DNA from: Zingiber officinale | Lineage: Eukaryota; Streptophyta; Magnoliopsida; Zingiberales; Zingiberaceae | DNA: 64,000 bases | Direction: 5' to 3' | Assembly (NCBI RefSeq): GCF_018446385.1 | Contig: NC_055990.1 | Span: forward strand, 135,854,996 to 135,918,995 | Shown: in pieces, positions 21,766 through 32,131 of the stretch | Numbering within the stretch: position 1 is the stretch's first letter | Layout of the letters: each line of letters starts with the position of its first letter | Notes under the pieces: generated by a model | Seen by the model: only the letters and a program-made list of their open reading frames with translations | The model's database searches: none | What the model was told of the DNA's origin: nothing | Program-made: the position numbers and the translations under genes

Positions 21766-23820
21766 ACCTTTTGTATTGTTCTTCGCCGCACCGCATTAGA
21801 CAAACCCTTCTCGCTTGACGCTTCCCTTTCCCTCGCATTTTCCCCGTTGCACGCCAACGCCCTTTCCTGCCTTCCATTCCCCCACCGCCGTCCGCTGACT
21901 GACGTCGAGCCAGACGATCGATTGGGTACGTTTTCCTCCTTGCTGCCCTTCAATTTTGGAAATTATGATATATGTCCAAATCCTTCTTGGATCGATGTGG
22001 TTCACGAATAGCAGTGATAACTGTAGAAAATGGTAATGAAGACTGCAAGATGAGGAATTGATGTGGCACTGGGATGCTAATCAATACTTGGATTTGTTGT
22101 GGAAGTTAATAATAAAGGATGAGGGTTGGGTGAGTTGATTCAATAAATCCTTAGGATTTGTCAGTGCTCATCGTATGGGGCCTACGTTGAGAGGTACTCG
22201 TTTTGGTTTCATAAGTCTAAGTCTCATAAGGTAGGGCTTTCATGTATGGCAGAACGTTAATAATTGAGATGTAATCAACAATGTTGGGCTAGTGGGTGGG
22301 ATGGTCCTACATTGTAAATAGCTTATTGGTTCTTTATAGTTTTATGATGCAGCAACTCGTTGCTCTTATAATATTGATTTTGACTTGTTCACTAATTCTA
22401 AACCAATGCAGTATCTTTATTATGTTTCATTCTGTTCCTGTGCATGATTCTAGTTGCTAAGCATGAGATAACTCTATAGACCATATTGTCAGGAGGCTTG
22501 TGCATATGATAATGTTAGCTTAGTCAACTTACAACATGAGGTACATGACAGATGTTAGGGTTCAAGATCTTGAAATATTGTTTGGCCTACATAGTCGTTT
22601 CTAGTCTTTCAGCTCCCATGGTTGGATGTGTCAGTGCATGGGTAAACCTCTTTGATCAGAGGTGGGAGTGTGTAGGGACAACTTTCTTGATTGGAGATGG
22701 AAGTGCATTAGGGCAACTCCGTTTTATTTTTTATTTTGATAATCCAAGTATCTAGGTTTTACTCGACTAATCTTGGAGGTAGATGACCTTCTCCCTTGGT
22801 CTACCAGATAAATTTGGAGCACAACTTATGCACACTCAGAAGCCAACCTCTAGAATATTCATTCTTATTGGCATTGAAACTTTAATCCTCTTATTTGTTC
22901 CTATGAGTGTTTTACCACTTCACAACTCCCTTTTAATTAGAGACAAGACTGCATGAAGAACTCCCATTTGTCTTGTTATGATGATACTGAATTTGTCTTG
23001 GTATTTGGGCCACTTTGATGATGGAAAGTTTGTTGGACTCATAGTAGTCCTAGCTTTTGTAGCTAGTTTACCTATTATTATTTGGAGCATATGCATGCAT
23101 CCTATTGTTATCTCTTCAGTTGAGATCCTAGGTAGAAATTGTTATGTCTATGAGGGGTGCCTTTTCTATCCCTAAAATGAGCCTATTTGGCTCACGAGAC
23201 TTGTGACATCAATGTATTTTTTACTTTCCATGTAAATGAAACTTTTTTTTCCCAGGGACCTTAACAATTCCTATGATCAAGATGCCTTACATGCTTTTCA
23301 AGTTAATATTTGTATTGCAATGGCGTTTCTTCAATTTCTTGGTTTAATTTTTCTTGGCAATCTTCTAAGGCCAAAAACTCTATTAACATAATGGTAGTGT
23401 ATATGATCTGCTTCAACATATGGGAACCCTTTATGGTGTCCAACAGCCTTCTACCAAATCTTTCAATTGTTTTTGACTTTGGCACTTGCCTCTGTGCAAC
23501 CTAGCATTGACTTGTAGTTTTCTTGGATGTAAACCCCTTAGAAGTCTCAATTTAGGAGTCGTCTTGGCAATGATACCACCCTTTTTCTCATAGTTTTTTT
23601 AATTGAAGTTTCTTTTATCTAGTGTAGAATTTAACCATCTCTAATTTGTTATCAAATGGTGCTTAATCACGTTATTCAATTCTTTCCAAATTCTACAGGG
23701 CTACAGCTAACACAGGAGAATTGGAGTACTTAGTCTACCTTATCACAGTCTCCTAATTGAGCTGAGATTATATCTATAGCTTGTTATTGAATTGGATTGG
23801 TAAAGTAAAAAAAATCAGCC
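21766..23820 (+). promoter_or_regulatory. Leader region of F-box gene 2 (duplicate of 17155-18815)
   Basis: The sequence is colinear with the leader of copy 1, for example CTACCTTTTGTATTGTTCTTC at the start, CAGACGATCGATTGG at 21912, and the segments around 23000-23180 and 23270-23800 that match 18040-18190 and 18300-18800. It carries extra DNA at 22200-22900 compared with copy 1. It is inferred to contain the CT-rich leader exon and a long 5'UTR intron ending near 23698. Confidence 0.5.
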
Positions 23821-25322
23821 ATGTCAAACATGGTCAATGGTGACAGTACTGTCGACAGAATCAGCCATTTGCCACGAAATATTATTGAAGAAATACTCCT
23901 GCACTTACCATTGAAAGATGCAATCCGGACAAGCATCTTATCGCGTGATTGGAGATACGCATGGAGTAGTATTCCACACCTTGCTTTCAGTCGGCAAGAA
24001 TTCCCTCTATCTAAATGCAGCAATTCACAAGTTATTTTTGACCGTAAGCTTGTAGACATTATTCATCAAGTTCTCCTATTCCACCAAGGACCAATTCACA
24101 TGTTTAAACTTTCCATTGACTTGAAAAGCTCCAAATGTATAGATGGGTGGCTTCTTTTTCTTTCAAGAAATGATATTAAAGAAATAGTTCTACATAGATG
24201 GGAAGGAGAGGTGTATAAGTTGCCTTCATGTCTTTCCGCATGTAAAAGGCTTGAGCATCTATGTCTGTTTAGGTGCATGTTCAGACCTGTTCATTTCCAA
24301 GGCTTTCCACATCTTAGATCTCTGAGTCTTAACAATGTTGCCATTTCACAGAATGAGCTTGAGACTTTAATCACTAATTGCCCTCTTCTAAATATTCTAT
24401 ACCTGATAGACATATTTGGTCTTAGTGGTCTTAAGGTTTGTTCCCCAAGTCTGGTTGTCTTCTCATTTTTTGGACAACACATAGATTTTTCTTTTGAAAA
24501 TGTTCCATTATTATCTACATTGTATGTCTCCTTCGTTGGGAAGAATGACAAGTATTATGCATCCCCTGGAGTAATTTGTAAATTATTTAGAAACCTTTAC
24601 CATCTTTCCAGTATTAAGAAGATCGTACTGTATAATCAGGCATTCAAGGTATTTAGGTTTTCTTTATTTTCTTTGAATTCCCCCTATTGTGTGCATCTGC
24701 TAGCAGCTTTTAATAACTACGTTTTCTCAAATTCTAGGTCTGGGCATACGGTCAGTTACCCATTCAGCTTCCTTTCACATATCAGCTAAAGCGTTTTCAT
24801 GCATGTGTAAACTTGAAGGACATAAAAGAAATACAAGCCATAGTTTTCCTGTGCAGAAGCTGCCCTTTATTAGTCACTCTTGAGTTAAAGGTAATTTGTT
24901 TTTTTTTTAATGCATCGTGTAATTCGCAACTGAAATTATATGGTTCATTGTTGTGAACAATTATATGGTCATTTTATTAATCTACTCTCTTTTTGTCTTG
25001 TCATTAATTTCTGAATGATAAGTAGGCATATATCGGCAGCAATTTAGATGATGGAACACCCGCTGAGAAATTTTTGGATGCACAGCAAAGTTTTGGTAGC
25101 CAATTTAGCCACCTCAGAAGTGTGGAAATTACTTACGTTAGCTGCATATCTGAACTGCCATTTATAAAATTTGTTCTTGCCAATGCACCCGCTCTCGAAA
25201 CTGCTTACATTGGATTCAACTGCGGAACGCCTATTGAGCTCAATATCTTAAAGGAGATGTTCAAATTCAGGAGATTATCTGCTGCAGTTGAAATAAAAAT
25301 TTTGAATAGGAGTTTTTTCTGA
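23821..25322 (+). CDS. F-box/LRR/FBD protein, copy 2
   Basis: Exons 23821-24648, 24738-24890 and 25026-25322 join in phase 0 into 425 codons. Exons 1 and 2 are exactly the lengths of copy 1 (828 and 153 bp). The F-box (DRISHLPRNIIEEILLHLPL ... RTSILSRDWRYAW), the LRR segments (LPSCLSACKRLEHLCLFRC, FPHLRSLSLNNVAIS, LITNCPLLNIL) and the C-terminal FBD-like block (LRSVEITYVSCISELPFIKF) are all present. The last exon is shorter than in copy 1 and ends after RSFF. No disruption is seen. Reading through the first intron extends the frame to 24789 but breaks the homology, so the spliced model is preferred. Role as for copy 1; the pair probably differ in substrate specificity. Confidence 0.9.
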
Positions 25323-26269
25323 TCTTGGTTTCTTGGGCCAAGGCAAATATGGTTCATGATAGTGTTTTTTCTTTATTCTGTTTGGATCAAAGCACTTCTT
25401 TGAATCTGGAAAAGAATTGCCTTGATATAACATTTTGCATTATCTTTGCATGATACTGAAACTTGTTTAGTTTGCAACTACGGTCAATTTGCATACTCAT
25501 GAGAGTAAAGTTGTTTTCTGTCTTCCATTTCTGTGATAAAAATGTTGCAGTTTTATCACTACTAGATGTCTGTAATGTAATGTGATATATTCTTCAGGTC
25601 TCAGCCTGGGCTTATTCTGAGTTTTGTTATTGTTTGAACTCGTATGAATTAAACTTCTGGCTTGAATTGCATTGTCTCTTATACGGGTTATGACGGATGG
25701 ATCAAGAAGGTGATGGAGCGATCAAAATCAAAATGACATGGCAGCCCTACTCCCAAAGAAATAATATCTCCTCCTTTGGCTTGGATCCCTAGTGTTAAAT
25801 TCTTAGGTTGACCAGATCGGGGTTTAAGTCGATTGGGGAAATATGGTCATCCCTTAGGCCGAGTGAATCAGGAAATTTATTATCATAAGGGTGGTCAGAC
25901 CTTGGGGCGACTAAGAATAAGGTCGGCTAGCTTTACGCATTGGCCGGAATGATTGACTCGCTCTATAACAGACCAACTATAAAGGGTAGCAGTATGCTCT
26001 GATCGTATAAATATCTGACCATACAAATATCCGGCCGGGAAATGACACAGTATGACTACATCCCTCTTAGTAACCCTTTATAGGCTCGGGCGGATAGAAG
26101 GACAATCTGGTCTAAAGTACTTATCCTTATATTTTCACTAGGACGGGATCCCAGTAAAGTACAGGTTATTTATTATTTCTCAAGTAGATTTCCAACATGA
26201 CTAAAACACTATATCATTTTTTGAACAAATGTTTCAGAATTATGCAAAATATAATAGAGTGGCTTAATG

Positions 26270-26840
26270 ATTGAGAGCTCAACTGAATAGTCTAACAAAG
26301 TGACTAGCTTAAAGATCGACCGGGATATACTCAGCAGACAGTATTCTAATAAGGTGACCGGCTCAATGACCGACCAAAATGTACTCAGCGAACAACAACA
26401 TAATGTGAAGGTCGGATTAAAGAACGACCAAGATACATGCAGTATAACACATGATGAAGTCACTTATACAGAATGCAACTGAACGTCTCAACAGGGCGGC
26501 TGGCTTAAGGACTGACTGGATTATATTCAGTAGATATTCTAATTAAGTGGTCGGCTTAAGGATTGACCGAGATATATTTAACAAATATTCTAATCAAGCG
26601 CTTGACTTTTGGACTGATCGAGATTTACTTATTAAATAACATCAACCCAATAGGGTAGCTGGCTTAAAGACCGGCTGAGACCTAGTCAGTCAACAACATC
26701 ATCCTAATGGGGTGGCCAGCTTAAGGATTGGTCGGATTATATTCAATCAATAATAGCATCTCAACAAAGCGGTCTGCTTAAAGACCGGTCGAGGTATGTT
26801 CAGAAGACAACATCCTAACAACCTGGTATAATAATAATTA
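26270..26840 (+). repeat. Degenerate ~60-bp minisatellite in the gypsy LTR
   Basis: About nine imperfect copies of a unit carrying GTGGCCGGCTTAAGGATTGA-like then CCGAGATATATTCAGCA-like bases are strung head to tail. Spacing varies around 60 bp. It sits in the LTR upstream of the TATA box. Confidence 0.7.
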
Positions 26841-27084
26841 TTTGTCAGAGAATATTCTTCTGCAACATTCTTTAGGGACCATCGTGTCCTCCATCAGCAG
26901 ATCAACTATAATAGCATATTCCTTAGGTCACTCCAGTGATAACAGAAACTATAACCGACAAAAGAGGTATACACCTGGGTCAGCAGAAGATTCCTTGGAT
27001 CACTGCGTTCGTACCCTCTTCTTTACCTAACAATCTCTAACATACTTCGCCACCTCATGATTGCGGATGTTATGTGAGGTAGGA

Positions 27085-27092
27085 TATAAAAG
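27085..27092 (+). promoter_or_regulatory. TATA box of the gypsy LTR
   Basis: TATAAAAG lies 3' of the minisatellite and about 100 bp before the conserved GACTTGAG(T/C)GTCGGAGGGCC block. The same order occurs in the LTR at 59940-61476. Confidence 0.6.
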
Positions 27093-27421
27093 GGGAGTCT
27101 TTTCCGTGACGAAGGTACGCTCACAGACATTTGCAACTCTACTCTCGCATGTGCGTTCTTATTGTTCTTCATTTGCTCAGACTAGGACTGACTTGAGTGT
27201 CGGAGGGCCTTTGCCAAGGACTCTCCTCTAGTTTCAGGGTGTTGACGTTTTGTTGGATTGTCTCCATGTGTGCAGGATCGGAGAAGTTTCTTTTGAAGAG
27301 AAAAATCTTCTGACGGTCAATCTTTCATCCACCGTGTCCAGCACATCATCTCCGCATGTCTCAGACAGGATCAAATTTGGCGTTGTTTGTGGGAATCTTC
27401 GCCTGAATATGAGAATCGGAG

Positions 27422-27891
27422 ATGGAGGAGGCTGGAAAACTTACCACTGTTACTTTGATGCAAGAGGACCTAGATCTACTCATCAACGCTCGAGTCCAAA
27501 GGGCGTTGCAATAGCAACAACAACAGCAAGAAGCTCCCGGCGGTGTTTTGTTGTGATATATTCCTATTGCTTCAACGATGGTTTACCATCGGGAAAGAGG
27601 AGTACAAGAGGAAGGCTTGACCCATTTTCCTAGGGCATCTCGTTCACCAGCTCCACACCACTGAGTTCTTCTCCGCACACCACTTGAGCATATGGATCAA
27701 GAAGAACCGCATCGGGAGTCTTCTGGAGAAGTACCTGAAAGGCAAAGAGGAAAGGCTCTGGGACGCTATAGCTCCCCTAAAAAAATTTGTACCTCCTTCG
27801 CTCAAAGGGTGCTAGAAGATAAGTTATCGAAGCATTATTAGAACTTGGCCATAGGGGCATATCCAGGGTCAACTGACTGTGAGGATCTTGT
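27422..27891 (+). pseudogene. Gypsy gag N-terminus, cut by a copia insertion
   Basis: Starting at ATG 27422 (MEEAGKLTTVTL), shortly after the primer-binding site, the frame has TAG at 27512 in a glutamine run and TGA at 27554. A later part in other frames reads like the linker before the gag capsid domain (RVLEDKLSKHY-like, then GAYPGSTD-like). The reading ends at 27891, exactly at the start of a copia LTR. The N-terminus is comparable in position to that of the gypsy at 61526. Confidence 0.6.
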
Positions 27892-28698
27892 TGTTAGTAC
27901 CCCAAGATAGTTTTTGATGTGGTCAACCAAGTCAAGTTAGGTCGTGTTGATTTTTAACCCCTGTGTCTAAGTGTGCAGGAACTTAGGAACACAGGAAGTC
28001 GAGCAAAAGATGCAGCTAATGAGAAGGACGACACGAGAGAGAGCCGACGGGCTCAGTGCGTCCGAAGGACGAGATGCTACAGAAGAGTACACTATGGATG
28101 AAAAGGAGGCTCGCGGCAGGAACGAGAAGCCGGAGTGGAAAACTGCTCAAAGGTCAGAAAATGGGTTTGGGTGAGCCCTATTCCAGATGGCCGAAATCAC
28201 CCAAGTGAGCGGAGCTGGGGCAAGAACCCGGACAAAACAAGTTAACACAAGGTTAACTTTGGTCTGGGCGCTCAGACCATGAAAATTATCCAGATCGCAT
28301 CAAACGCGATCCGTTGCGACAGGAATAAAATTTTATCCCCCTCCAGGCACGTGGAATCCTTCCAGGTGCCTGACTAGGGCTATAAATATAATCTTGGTCC
28401 CAGAAGCTTAGACAGAGCACTTATAAACAATTTTTTTTTTATCTAGCTTTACATTTTGAGTGTTGTAACTGTTGTAAGAGGATTCTCTGCCTAAAGGAGA
28501 CTTTGATAGTGGGCTTCAACTTCCTTGGATTAACAACCTCCCCGGTTGTAACTAAGTAAACCTCGTTGTGCCTCTTCTTTCTAGTTTTTTATTTAATTTA
28601 TGCAAGTGTTAGTTTAATTAAGTTATAATATTCGAGGAAGTTCATGTTATTTTTGCAGAGCTATTCACCCCCTCTAGCCGGCCACCAAGGGTCCCACA
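27892..28698 (+). mobile_element. Ty1/copia LTR inserted in gypsy gag
   Basis: 807 bp starting TGTTAGTACCCCAAG and ending GGGTCCCACA, followed at 28701 by TGGTATCAGAGCAGG, the classic copia primer-binding site complementary to initiator tRNA-Met. A TATA-like TATAAATATA lies at 28381. Only one LTR of this element is present. Confidence 0.85.
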
Positions 28699-28700
28699 AT

Positions 28701-28714
28701 TGGTATCAGAGCAG
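28701..28714 (+). other. Primer-binding site (initiator tRNA-Met type)
   Basis: TGGTATCAGAGCAG begins two bases after the LTR end, the standard arrangement in plant copia elements. It fixes orientation and the LTR 3' border. Confidence 0.85.
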
Positions 28715-28755
28715 GTTCGCTTCAGGAGAACTAATTGTCGAATGAAGCACATGAG

Positions 28756-29160
28756 ATGACTGAACCAAGTATCAACTCACTGAAATTCGAGGGGGAACTC
28801 ACGAGCTGGAAGAGAAAGATGGAAGTATTTTTTAAAACAAATTTTGAATTATTAATAATTATGAAATATGATTTTGTAGTCCCGAAAGACAAAGAAGAGT
28901 ATCAGTGGACGAAGAATGAGTAAGCCAACTTTGTGGCAAATGGTAAAGTAGAGTTTCATCTTCTTAGCGTTTTACCACCTCAACAAGTCAACCGTATCAG
29001 AGCGACGGAGCCTATGAGTCAGCCAAGGAGTTTTGAGAGAAATTCCTGGAACTACACGAAGGGACCTCTGAGGCAAAACTAGCGAGACGATACCTGCTCC
29101 GGAACCATATTAGCAACCTCCGGTTAGAAGAAGGTGAAGTCGTTGCATACCTTCCATATT
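28756..29160 (+). pseudogene. Copia gag N-terminus, truncated
   Basis: Downstream of the primer-binding site a frame reads MTEPSINSLKFEGELTSWKR then KMEVFFKTNFELL, the start of a copia gag (F.G....WK..ME.F pattern). It has a TAA at 28921 and continues in frame as NFVANGKVEFHLLSVLPPQQ. Gag-like residues fade near 29160, where the palindromic repeat cluster starts. The rest of the element and its 3' LTR are missing. Confidence 0.65.
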
Positions 29161-29179
29161 AGCGTTTTAGCTGATTTTT

Positions 29180-29720
29180 CTTATAATATTTAAACACCTC
29201 TGGACAAGCTAAAATATGTAATGATGGTACCGTTGAACTCCTTATAGCCTCAGAATTTCACATAACTTGAAATGAGTCCAATCTGAGATCTCTAGGTCCA
29301 TCACTGGATTTTGATCGAAATCCACTGATGGACCTAGAGACCTCAGATTGCATCCATTTAAGTTCTATGGATTTATGAGGTTGTAAGGAGTTCAAATATG
29401 CTATCAAGGTGTTAAAATATAATAAGGAAGAATCGACAAAAATCTCCATATTGGGCCCAACATGGAGATTTTTGTTGATTCATCCTTATTATATTTTAGC
29501 ACATTCGAGAAACCAAAATAAATAATGGATAGCATATTTGAACTCATTGCAAACTCATAAATCCACAGAAACTAAAATGGATGCACGAAATCTACTGATG
29601 GACCTAAAGACCTCATATTAGACTCATTTCAAATTTTGTGGATTTCTGAGGCTGCGAGGAGTCCAACGATGTCGCCCATTGCATTTTTGGCTTGTCTGGA
29701 GGTGTTAAAATGCTATATAA
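29180..29720. repeat. Palindromic foldback repeat, copy 1
   Basis: Several nested inverted repeats occur: CTAGGTCCATCACTGGATTT against ATCCACTGATGGACCTAG (29296-29332), and CATATTGGGCCCAACATGG with flanking arms that pair across 29400-29520 (TATTATATTTTAGCACATTC-like). Words such as CTCATAAATCCACAGAAACT recur on both strands. Related copies lie at 30530-31345 and 37440-40160. No ORF belongs to it. Confidence 0.75.
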
Positions 29721-30525
29721 AAAATCAACTAAAACAACTCAACGTAAACCTAATATGGAAAAATATCAGTCCCAACGTGGACTTGATATGAATGGATTTA
29801 AACATTTAAACCTTCCAGACAAGCTCCTGTTCTACTTTTTCAAGCAATCCAACAAATGACAGCCCACCATCACAAGCAACATGTAAAAATTCGTCATTTG
29901 CAATCATAAAGTCCAAAAGAGAAAGAGACAAGCTTATATAGATCTTAAATGAGATATCATTGTTGAAAGGTAAAAATTTAATAGAAAACAGACAATTAAG
30001 TACATGATAAAGCGTAGAAAGTTATTGAATTATAACAACTCTTCCGGATAGCATATAATCAACAAAGATTTCAATTGATGAGTTTAGACATGGTATATTC
30101 GAAGTGAGAAAAACTAGCTGTGTTAGAAAGAAAATTAGGTTGATTTCCTAGTAATTGTGTAAGATAATTTAGTTCCTACATAAAAACATATTATATGGTG
30201 TGACTACAATCACCGTCAAATTGTAATATCAAGAGAGACACTAATATAATGTATTAATGTTTAAGAATTTGATTTCTTAAACAAATGCATTTCCTTCCCG
30301 ATTATACAAAAGTAACAAAGTAACTCCTAAATCTTGAAAAAAAAACATTCAAAGGTGTCAGTTATGTGAAACAATGAAAAGGTAGATTTATGGGAGAAAT
30401 AAAGGTTCTATAAAATCCTGTAAGCCCTCAAGCTACAACACTCTAGTGACATTAATCATAGTTAATAGATAAATGATCAATCCATCACTAAAATGATATT
30501 TTTTAATCATACTTAATGTATTATA
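29720..30525. other. AT-rich spacer, nothing recognised
   Basis: No coding sequence or clear repeat is seen on either strand. Confidence 0.4.
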
Positions 30526-30529
30526 TCAA

Positions 30530-31345
30530 GTCCAACATGGAGATTTTTTATAATACTTTTTTATTATATTTTGACACATTCTAAAAGTCGAAATAAATAA
30601 TGGATAGTATATTTGAATTTCTTGTAATCCCATAAATTTGCAAGAAGTAAATTGGGTACATTTAGAGCTCTTTAGATAGGGATGACAACGAGTCCAGGTT
30701 GGGACGGGTTTTGCCAAACTCGTGACCCACCTCGCCTCCCTTTGGACTCACCCTGCCCTGTCCCGCGAACCCGGCGGGGTGGGTCCGGGTTAGACCCGCT
30801 AGACCTGTCATATTTATTTATTTATTTATTTTTGAAATACAAAATTAAAAAATTACAAAATAATTAAACATTAAATTTATTTTCAACATTTATATTAATA
30901 ATATTTTGTAACAAAAAAATATTATCACAAATTAAAATCTATCAATTTTGATTCAATAAAAAAATAATTATTAATTTTTATTTAATTAATAATTAATTAA
31001 AAAAAATATACGAGGAGGTCCAGTTAAACCCGGGACCCGCCTGATACCCGTTTAGGCGGATTTAAACATGCTCCGCTGGGACGAGTTTGCTACGGGTCCA
31101 GGTTTCAACCCGTCCCATTGTCATTCCTATCTCTAGGTCCATCAGTGAATTTTGACCAAAATCCACTAATGAACCTAGAGAGCTCCGATTGCACCCATTT
31201 CAATTTCTGTATATTTTTAAGATTGCAAGGAGTTCAAATATACTATCCAAGGCCTAATATTTTTTTTTTATCCTAGCTCCTATGGACTTGATATGAAATA
31301 TCAGGTCCAGGTCCACATTGAGTCTAATATGAAAAAAAAAAATAT
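30530..31345. repeat. Palindromic foldback repeat, copy 2, split by a MITE
   Basis: The left part (30530-30674, AAGTCCAACATGGAGA ... GGGTACATTTAGAGCTC) and right part (31134-31345, CTAGGTCCATCAGTGAATTT ... GAGCTCCGATTGCACCCATT) are the two halves of the family palindrome. They are pushed apart by an inverted-repeat element at 30675-31134. Confidence 0.7.
30675..31134. mobile_element. MITE-like element nested in the palindrome
   Basis: Terminal inverted repeats: GATAGGGATGACAACGAGTC at the left pairs with the reverse complement of CCCATTGTCATTCCTATC at the right, with more pairing inward (GGGACGGGTT / AACCCGTCCC). The interior is GC-rich near the ends and AT-rich in the middle (30800-31010), with no ORF. 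Possible short TA-containing flanks (TTA and CTA) would suit Harbinger-like MITEs but are not decisive. Confidence 0.7.
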
Positions 31346-31364
31346 TAGGCCTAATATGTATGCA

Positions 31365-31388
31365 TCCATCCATCCATCCATCCATCCA
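31365..31388. repeat. (ATCC)n microsatellite
   Basis: CATC tetranucleotide repeated about six times. Confidence 0.9.
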
Positions 31389-32131
31389 GATGAGAGAAAA
31401 ACAGGAGATATTTCATTAAGAGAGGCATGATTGAACAATGATTGAGGGTTAAAATAAAAAGAATAGTAAATTGAATGTATTCTTTAATTAAATATCAAAA
31501 TATAATATATCTTGATCAATCTATAAATCTGAATACATCATTTGATAAATTACCATAAACATTATATATAAAGTTGTTGAAATCTTTTAATATCAATTTT
31601 CTTTATTATTCGTGTATTATTACTTAACACTCCGAATTACTGTCATAACCAATTCCAATCCTGAAAAAATAAAATTACATTAGTTGACAGCCAGCGTTAA
31701 GGTAAATGTTGACTCATCTAATGTTACTTTTGAATTGATATTTTAAAACTTTATCCTATTATATTTTAAATCAAGACAAATATAAAATTTTTAAGAAAAA
31801 GTTACTACGTAAAGAAAACAATTCATTCTTAAGGAATAAAACAAACACAGCGGTTTTATTGTTCTAACTTGTGTACAACTGCAATACAAGGCGATAATAA
31901 TCAGTCAACCCCAATAAAGTAGAGCAACCTTCATAAAAATGAAAAATAGTATGCATACATCTAAAGCCCAAAAATGCATCAGTTTGGTTTCATTAAGAGG
32001 ATCCTCAGCTTATATATAACTTCAACTTCCATTTATCGTCTCATAGTAAACCAATGACGACAATAGGTCATATGAAATATGAGGAACTATGAAGTCAATT
32101 GCATGTCTAATATCCATATATGAAGACAGGT
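31389..32131. other. Downstream flank and 3'UTR of the MRPL46 gene
   Basis: AT-rich DNA with no ORF. The part from about 31850 to 32131 is likely 3'UTR of the minus-strand gene ending at 32132, but no unambiguous polyadenylation signal was chosen. Confidence 0.4.

Larger units (their letters stand above)
17135..25520 (+). repeat. Tandem segmental duplication containing both F-box genes
   Basis: Leader, introns, coding exons and the 3' flank of copy 1 (to about 21160, AACTTGTTTATGTTGCAAAG) reappear in order around copy 2 (to about 25510, AACTTGTTTAGTTTGCAA). The two ATGs are 5005 bp apart. Differences include the foldback at 20653-21013, the AT-rich spacer and an indel in the leader intron. 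This is an unequal-crossover-type duplication. Confidence 0.8.
25711..27373 (+). mobile_element. Ty3/gypsy LTR (Tat-like), 5' LTR of a truncated element
   Basis: The LTR ends at 27373 with GGATCA and is followed by AATTTGGCGTTGTTTGTGGG, a slightly decayed primer-binding site of the TGGCGCCGTCTGTGGGAA type. It contains a minisatellite (26270-26840), a TATA box (27085) and the block GACTTGAGTGTCGGAGGGCC at 27190, shared with the two other gypsy LTRs in the window. The left edge at TGATGGAGCG (25711) is chosen by analogy with the TGAT... starts of those LTRs and could be off by tens of bases. The matching 3' LTR is not in the window. Confidence 0.65.
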
